DNA of 8,982 nucleotides from DATBHM01 sp036557505 (GTDB lineage: Bacteria > Actinomycetota > UBA4738 > JACQTL01), in the NCBI GenBank assembly GCA_036557505.1, contig DATBHM010000010.1, forward strand, positions 1 to 8,982. Direction: 5' to 3'. Position numbers and translations under genes: made by a program. This document shows positions 5,329 to 8,982 of this stretch, piece after piece; positions within the stretch are counted from its first letter, which is position 1, and each line of letters starts with the position of its first letter. Under the pieces are notes generated by a model that had not been told where the DNA came from, searched no databases, and saw only the letters and a list, made by a program, of their open reading frames with translations.

Positions 5329-7434
5329 GCCCTCGGGTCCGACCGCGATCAGCCGCGGGCTCACGCCGACGTCGAGGACGTCGACGACCTTCTGCTTGGC
5401 GACGTCAACCCTGCTCAGCGTGTTGAAGTTGGCGTTCGTCACCCAGACCGACCCGAACCCGCCGACCACGTCGAACGACCCCCCCTGCGTCCGGATCGTC
5501 TTCACGACCTTGTTGGATCCCGGATCGATCTGGATGAGGTCGGTGATGCCGTTCGTCACCCAGATGGACCCCGCCTCCCCGGCCACCTGGAAGGCGCTCC
5601 CGGTGGGGACCTGGATCGTGGCCACCCGCGTGTTCGTCGCGGGGTCGACCCTGGTCACGCTCCCCGTGTCCCCGGCGATCCAGATCGCGCCGTCGCTCGC
5701 GGTCAGCCCGTGCGGCAGGTGCCCGGTGTGGATCGTGGCGAGCACCTTGCCGTTGACGTCGAGTCGCGTGACGGTGTCGGCCCGGTCGTTGGTCACCCAC
5801 ACCGAACCGAACCCGACGGTGACCCCGAATGCGCCGCCCTCCACGTGGATGCGCGTTGGTGCGCCGCCGGCCGGGTCCAACCGAAAGAGCGTCTGCTTCT
5901 GGTCGGTGACCCAGAGCGAACCCAGCCCGGAGGCGATCTCGAACGCGTTGGGGACGCCCCTGCGCGTCGAGACGACCTTGTGGGACTCGGGGTCGATCCG
6001 GGAGATCGTTCCCGAGCCCTGGTTGGACACCCAGACCGAGGACTCGTCGCGTGCCACCCCGAACGGCGCGGTACCGACCTTCACCGTGGCGTCGACCACG
6101 GGGTGGGGGCCGGGCGCGACCGGGCTCCCCGTCGCCCCGGTGGTGGGCGCGGTCGACGGCGGTGACGTGGATGGCCCGGTCGTCGGCGACGTCGATGCCG
6201 GGGGCGAGGTCGGGGGCGCGGAGGTGCCTCCCCTGGTTGGCGAGGCCTTCGGCCCGCCGGCGCGTCCGGCCAGCAGGATCGACGCGACCACGACCACGAT
6301 CACACCGACCACGGCGGCGGCGATCCACCATGGCCGGCCGGAGCCACCGGTCGGCGCGGGGGCGGCCCCCCCGGGAGGGGTGGCCACCCCGGGCGGACCC
6401 GAGGGAGGACCGCCGGGCGAGGGGGTCGGGGAACCACTGGCCGGTGGCTGGGGCGCACGGCCGGGTGGAACCGGCGCGCGGGCGACCACGGTGGGGGTGG
6501 GCGGCACGGCGTGGGTGGGCGGCACGGTGGGTGGCGGAACCGCCACGGTCGGTGTCGGACCCGACCGGGAGGCCGCGGGGGCCGCCGCCCCCGTCGCCGC
6601 GGCGCGCGCCGCTTCGATCAGGTCGCCGCAGGACGCGAACCGGTCGGCCGGCGCCTTCGCCATCGCCCGCGTCACCACGACGTCGAGCCCCTCGGGCAGG
6701 CCCGGCCTCGCGCCCGACGGCGGAGGCGGAGGGTCGGTCAGATGGGCGCCGATCAAAGCGCCCTGCGAGTCCCTCGGGAACGGCACGCCGCCGGTCAGGC
6801 ATTCGTAGAGGACGCATCCCAGCGAGTACTGGTCGGCCCGCCCGTCGATGACGGCGTTCTGGAACATCTCCGGCGCCGCGTAGTCGAGCGTCCCGACGAA
6901 CATCCCCGTCTGGGTGAGTCGCGAGCTCCGGTCGATCTCCCGCACCAGACCGAAGTCCGTGAGGTACACCTCGTGCCCCCCGTCGGGGCGGACTCCCTCG
7001 CCGAGCATGATGTTGGCCGGCTTGACGTCCCGATGGACGATCCCGGCCCCGTGGGCGAGGTCGAGCGCGCTCGCGACGGATCCGAGGATGCCGAGGGTCG
7101 CCTCGGGCGACAGCGGTCCCGACTCCAGCACGGTCGACAGGTCGCTGCCCTCGACGTACTGCATCGCGATGAACAGGACGCCGTCCTGCTCCCCGGCGTC
7201 GTACACGGGGATGATGTTCGGGTGGCGCAGGCGCGCGGCCATGCGCGACTCCCGCAGGAACCGCTCCCGGTAGGCGGCGTCGTTCGCCAGGTGGTCGGAC
7301 AGCACCTTCAGGGCGACCGGACGCTGCAGATGGACATGTTCGGCCAGGTATACGACGCCCATGCCGCCGCGGCCGATCTCCCGGTCCACCTGGTACTGGC
7401 CGATCCGGGTTCCGATGCGGGGATCCCGGCTCAC
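5278..7434 (-). CDS. Transmembrane Ser/Thr protein kinase with extracellular seven-blade propeller
   Basis: 718 residues. The cytoplasmic PknB-type kinase domain (about 14-275) has the Gly loop GRGGMGVV (21-28), Lys43, Glu62, catalytic loop HRDVKPAN (134-141, Asp136), DFG (160-162) and activation segment ending APE (187-189), with Thr174 and Thr176 as likely autophosphorylation sites. All key residues are present, so it should be active. A Pro/Ser/Thr-rich linker (about 278-366) leads to one membrane helix (369-389), then an outer Ser/Thr/Pro-rich stalk (392-445) and a repeat domain (446-718). That domain has seven blades marked by [SGE]-x-[VIL]-W-[VI] with Trp468, 508, 546, 585, 625, 664 and 704, spaced 38-40 residues. 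The layout matches PknD-like receptor kinases, and the blades resemble YVTN/Vgb-type propellers. GTG 7434 is chosen because the kinase fold begins about 12 residues later; the frame is open far upstream but without kinase-like sequence. AAGGG lies 10 nt upstream. uvrA follows 189 bp downstream on the same strand. Confidence 0.93.
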   Translation of the reverse strand: MSRDPRIGTRIGQYQVDREIGRGGMGVVYLAEHVHLQRPVALKVLSDHLANDAAYRERFLRESRMAARLRHPNIIPVYDAGEQDGVLFIAMQYVEGSDLSTVLESGPLSPEATLGILGSVASALDLAHGAGIVHRDVKPANIMLGEGVRPDGGHEVYLTDFGLVREIDRSSRLTQTGMFVGTLDYAAPEMFQNAVIDGRADQYSLGCVLYECLTGGVPFPRDSQGALIGAHLTDPPPPPSGARPGLPEGLDVVVTRAMAKAPADRFASCGDLIEAARAAATGAAAPAASRSGPTPTVAVPPPTVPPTHAVPPTPTVVARAPVPPGRAPQPPASGSPTPSPGGPPSGPPGVATPPGGAAPAPTGGSGRPWWIAAAVVGVIVVVVASILLAGRAGGPKASPTRGGTSAPPTSPPASTSPTTGPSTSPPSTAPTTGATGSPVAPGPHPVVDATVKVGTAPFGVARDESSVWVSNQGSGTISRIDPESHKVVSTRRGVPNAFEIASGLGSLWVTDQKQTLFRLDPAGGAPTRIHVEGGAFGVTVGFGSVWVTNDRADTVTRLDVNGKVLATIHTGHLPHGLTASDGAIWIAGDTGSVTRVDPATNTRVATIQVPTGSAFQVAGEAGSIWVTNGITDLIQIDPGSNKVVKTIRTQGGSFDVVGGFGSVWVTNANFNTLSRVDVAKQKVVDVLDVGVSPRLIAVGPEGLWVVNGDSASVSLVHP
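6495..6527 (-). repeat. 15-bp tandem repeat in the kinase linker
   Basis: The 15-mer GGGTGGGCGGCACGG (plus strand) occurs at 6495-6509 and again at 6513-6527, an 18-bp period that keeps frame. It encodes repeated AVPPT/VPPT units in the Pro-rich cytoplasmic linker of the Ser/Thr kinase. Copy number could vary between strains without breaking the gene. Confidence 0.6.
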
Positions 7435-7546
7435 CTGGGGACGACCCTTGCCGTGGCGTCGATCATGAGCCGCGTCCGTGCGACGTGAGCGGTCCCCGGC
7501 CGAACCCGGACGGCGGCGTTGCGGCGCGCTCGATCCTGTCGGCCAT
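7431..7546 (-). other. Two overlapping short ORFs in the leader of the Ser/Thr kinase gene
   Basis: The first runs from ATG 7546 to TGA 7463 (27 residues, beginning MADRIERAATPP) and has GGGGGA 7 nt upstream as a ribosome site. The second runs from ATG 7466 to TGA 7431 (11 residues, MIDATARVVPR). The first overlaps the second by ATGA (7466-7463), and the second overlaps the kinase GTG start by GTGA (7434-7431). Such four-base overlaps are typical of translational coupling, so ribosomes could be handed from one to the next and finally to the kinase. Both peptides are short and unlike anything I recognise, and overlaps of this kind arise by chance in GC-rich DNA, so coding is uncertain. Confidence 0.25.
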
Positions 7547-7577
7547 GGCTGAGTCCCCCGGCGGGCATCGTGGCCGG

Positions 7578-7607
7578 AGGCTAGACGGGCCGCCTCGGCT
7601 CGGTCAA
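7578..7607 (-). promoter_or_regulatory. Promoter for the Ser/Thr kinase gene
   Basis: On the minus strand TTGACC (7607-7602) and TAGCCT (7583-7578) are separated by 18 nt, a good match to a housekeeping sigma factor promoter. Transcription would begin near 7571 and give a leader of about 137 nt before the kinase GTG at 7434, containing the two short overlapping ORFs. Confidence 0.5.
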
Positions 7608-7649
7608 GGAATCCGCTGCGTGTCCGACGGCGTTCCCGGCCGACCGGCG

Positions 7650-7655
7650 TATCCT
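7650..7655 (+). promoter_or_regulatory. -10 box for the S9 peptidase gene, leaderless geometry
   Basis: TATCCT ends 7 nt before the ATG at 7663, placing +1 at the A of the start codon or one base before it. No Shine-Dalgarno precedes the ATG, in agreement with a leaderless message. No convincing -35 hexamer is seen at 16-19 nt spacing. Confidence 0.4.
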
Positions 7656-7662
7656 GCGCTCC

Positions 7663-8982
7663 ATGGACCGAGACCTGCGTTCGACGCCGCTGTATCGAGA
7701 GATCGAGGAGCATTTCGCGAAGGTGCTGGAACCCGGCTTCGGCCGGATCTCCGGCGCCATGGACCCGGCGCCGTCCCCCGACGGACGAACCGTGGCCTTC
7801 ACGGGGGCCCGGCTGGACAAGCTGGAGGGAACCGCCGACACGCGCATCTGCCTGGTCGACCTGGAATCGGGCGACCTCCGCGAGGCCACCGGCGGGCCCC
7901 ACCACGACCGGCTGCCGGCGTGGTCGCCGGACGGCTCGCGGCTGGCGTTCCTGTCCGACCGCGCGGAGCCGGGGCGGTTCCAGCCGTACCTGCTCGAGGC
8001 CGGACGGGTCGGGGAGGCCGCGGCGGCGCCGGCGGTCGAGGGGACGGTGGAGTACCTGGCCTGGTCGCCCGACGGCGCCTCGGTGCTGCTCGGCGTCGCC
8101 GGGCTCGGGGCCGACCGGGCCGGGGCCGAGGGCTCCGGCACGACGTCGCGCGGCCCGGAGGACGACGTCCCCGCCTGGATCCCCGACGTGGAGGGCGTGG
8201 ACGACGCCGCCGACCGGCGGCGCGCCGACCTGTGGGACGTGGGGGCGGGCACCCTCACGACGGTCTCCCCCGACGGGCTGAACGTGTGGGAGGCGGCGTG
8301 GTGCGGCTCCGGCGCGATCGTCGCCATCGCGTCCGAGGGATCGGGCGAGGAGGCCTGGTACGGGTCCCGCCTGGTGGTCATCGACGTCGCCTCCCGCTCG
8401 GTGCGCGACGTGTACCGCTCGAACCGTGTCGACCGGCAGATCGCCCTCCCCGCCGCCTCGCCGTCGGGCGGACGGATCGCCCTCGTCGAGGCGCTCGCCA
8501 GCGACCGCGGAGTGCTGGCCGGCGACGTCGTGCTCGTCGACCCGGCCACCGGCGCCTCGACGCGAGCGGACGCGGCCGGGACGGACGTCACATGGATCTC
8601 GTGGCGCGACGACGACCGGGTGTTCTACGCGGGCCAGCGCGGGCTGGACACGGTCGCGGGCGACATCGACGCTTCCTCGGGCACCGCCACCGAGCTGTGG
8701 GCGAACGGCGAGTCGTTCGGGCAGCGGTACCCGGAGGCCCAACCGGTGGGCGACGGGTTCGTCGCCGTGCTGGAGAGCTACGACCGGCCGCCGGAGATCT
8801 CGGTGTTCCGCGACGGGAAGTTCGAGACGGTGCGATCGCTGGCACACGACGGGCACCGGCACGTGAGCGAGCACGGCGGCCGCCTCGAACGGGTCTCCTG
8901 GCCCGCCGGGGACGGCAAGGACGTCGACGGGCTGCTGCTGGTCCCCGACGGCCCGGGGCCGCACCCGCTGCTCGTCCACGTC
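7663..8982 (+). CDS. S9-family (prolyl oligopeptidase type) peptidase, N-terminal propeller part
   Basis: The first 440 residues are visible and the gene runs off the right edge in frame. The N-terminal part carries TolB/WD40-like PD40 motifs: PSPDGRTVAFT (37-47), AWSPDGSRLAFLSD (86-99), AWSPDGASVLLGV (133-145), and a degenerate ASPSGGRIALV (265-275). This is the layout of the propeller that gates the active site in S9 peptidases. From about 418 the sequence KDVDGLLLVPDGPGPHPLLVHV matches the entry into the alpha/beta-hydrolase domain, where an HGGP oxyanion motif would normally follow. The catalytic Ser, Asp and His lie outside the window, so activity cannot be judged. No signal peptide is present, so the enzyme is probably cytoplasmic, trimming peptides or acyl-peptides. 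An acidic, Asp-rich stretch at 166-190 interrupts the repeats. It is divergent from the Ser/Thr kinase. An esterase or acylaminoacyl peptidase role is also possible. Confidence 0.88.
   Translation, partial: MDRDLRSTPLYREIEEHFAKVLEPGFGRISGAMDPAPSPDGRTVAFTGARLDKLEGTADTRICLVDLESGDLREATGGPHHDRLPAWSPDGSRLAFLSDRAEPGRFQPYLLEAGRVGEAAAAPAVEGTVEYLAWSPDGASVLLGVAGLGADRAGAEGSGTTSRGPEDDVPAWIPDVEGVDDAADRRRADLWDVGAGTLTTVSPDGLNVWEAAWCGSGAIVAIASEGSGEEAWYGSRLVVIDVASRSVRDVYRSNRVDRQIALPAASPSGGRIALVEALASDRGVLAGDVVLVDPATGASTRADAAGTDVTWISWRDDDRVFYAGQRGLDTVAGDIDASSGTATELWANGESFGQRYPEAQPVGDGFVAVLESYDRPPEISVFRDGKFETVRSLAHDGHRHVSEHGGRLERVSWPAGDGKDVDGLLLVPDGPGPHPLLVHV

Noticed and set aside
7435..8979. Upstream extension of the Ser/Thr kinase frame to a 1233-residue protein
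   Set aside because: The extra 515 residues are Arg/Gly/Pro/Val-rich antisense reading of the S9 peptidase gene and the intergenic region. The kinase fold begins naturally at GTG 7434 and a good promoter lies downstream of the supposed start.
1..8982. Mobile element, CRISPR array, tRNA or rRNA
   Set aside because: No transposase, terminal inverted repeats, spaced direct repeats or RNA-gene signatures were seen on either strand. The Uma2-like fragment alone does not show a mobile element.

Overview
The window is GC-rich throughout (about 70 percent by eye). Its coding sequences are almost entirely G/C at third codon positions and use GTG starts freely. Together with an actinobacterial-style UvrA, a PknB/PknD-type receptor kinase and TANNNT boxes placed almost directly on start codons, this suggests a member of the Actinomycetota, probably an uncultured lineage. 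That placement is inference. I see no RNA genes, insertion sequences, phage genes or CRISPR array.

Layout, left to right. (1) Positions 1-531, minus: the N-terminal 177 residues of a secreted lipoprotein with propeller-like repeats, running off the left edge. (2) Positions 643-2190, plus, divergent from it: a soluble PAS-PAS histidine kinase with no response regulator nearby. (3) Positions 2203-5088, minus, converging on the kinase with a 12-bp gap: complete uvrA, the nucleotide-excision-repair damage sensor. (4) Positions 5089-5277: uvrA promoter region on the minus strand and, on the plus strand, a strong Shine-Dalgarno site followed by a 25-codon piece that looks like the beginning of a Uma2-family gene. 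(5) Positions 5278-7434, minus: a transmembrane Ser/Thr protein kinase with an extracellular domain of seven regular blades. (6) Positions 7435-7662: a divergent intergenic region with a good promoter for the Ser/Thr kinase and two overlapping short ORFs in its leader. (7) Positions 7663-8982, plus: the N-terminal 440 residues of an S9-family (prolyl oligopeptidase type) peptidase, running off the right edge.

There is no obvious single pathway. Two genes are signalling proteins (histidine kinase, Ser/Thr kinase) and three encode different propeller-like repeat modules (lipoprotein, kinase sensor, peptidase). uvrA is housekeeping; it follows the Ser/Thr kinase on the same strand but appears to have its own promoter.

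The items most worth a second look are the Uma2-like remnant and its sequestered ribosome site, the ATGA/GTGA-linked short ORFs leading into the Ser/Thr kinase, the seven-blade sensor, the recurrent leaderless-start geometry, and an Ala in place of Ser in the first ABC signature of UvrA. I do not see a convincing multi-gene novel system.
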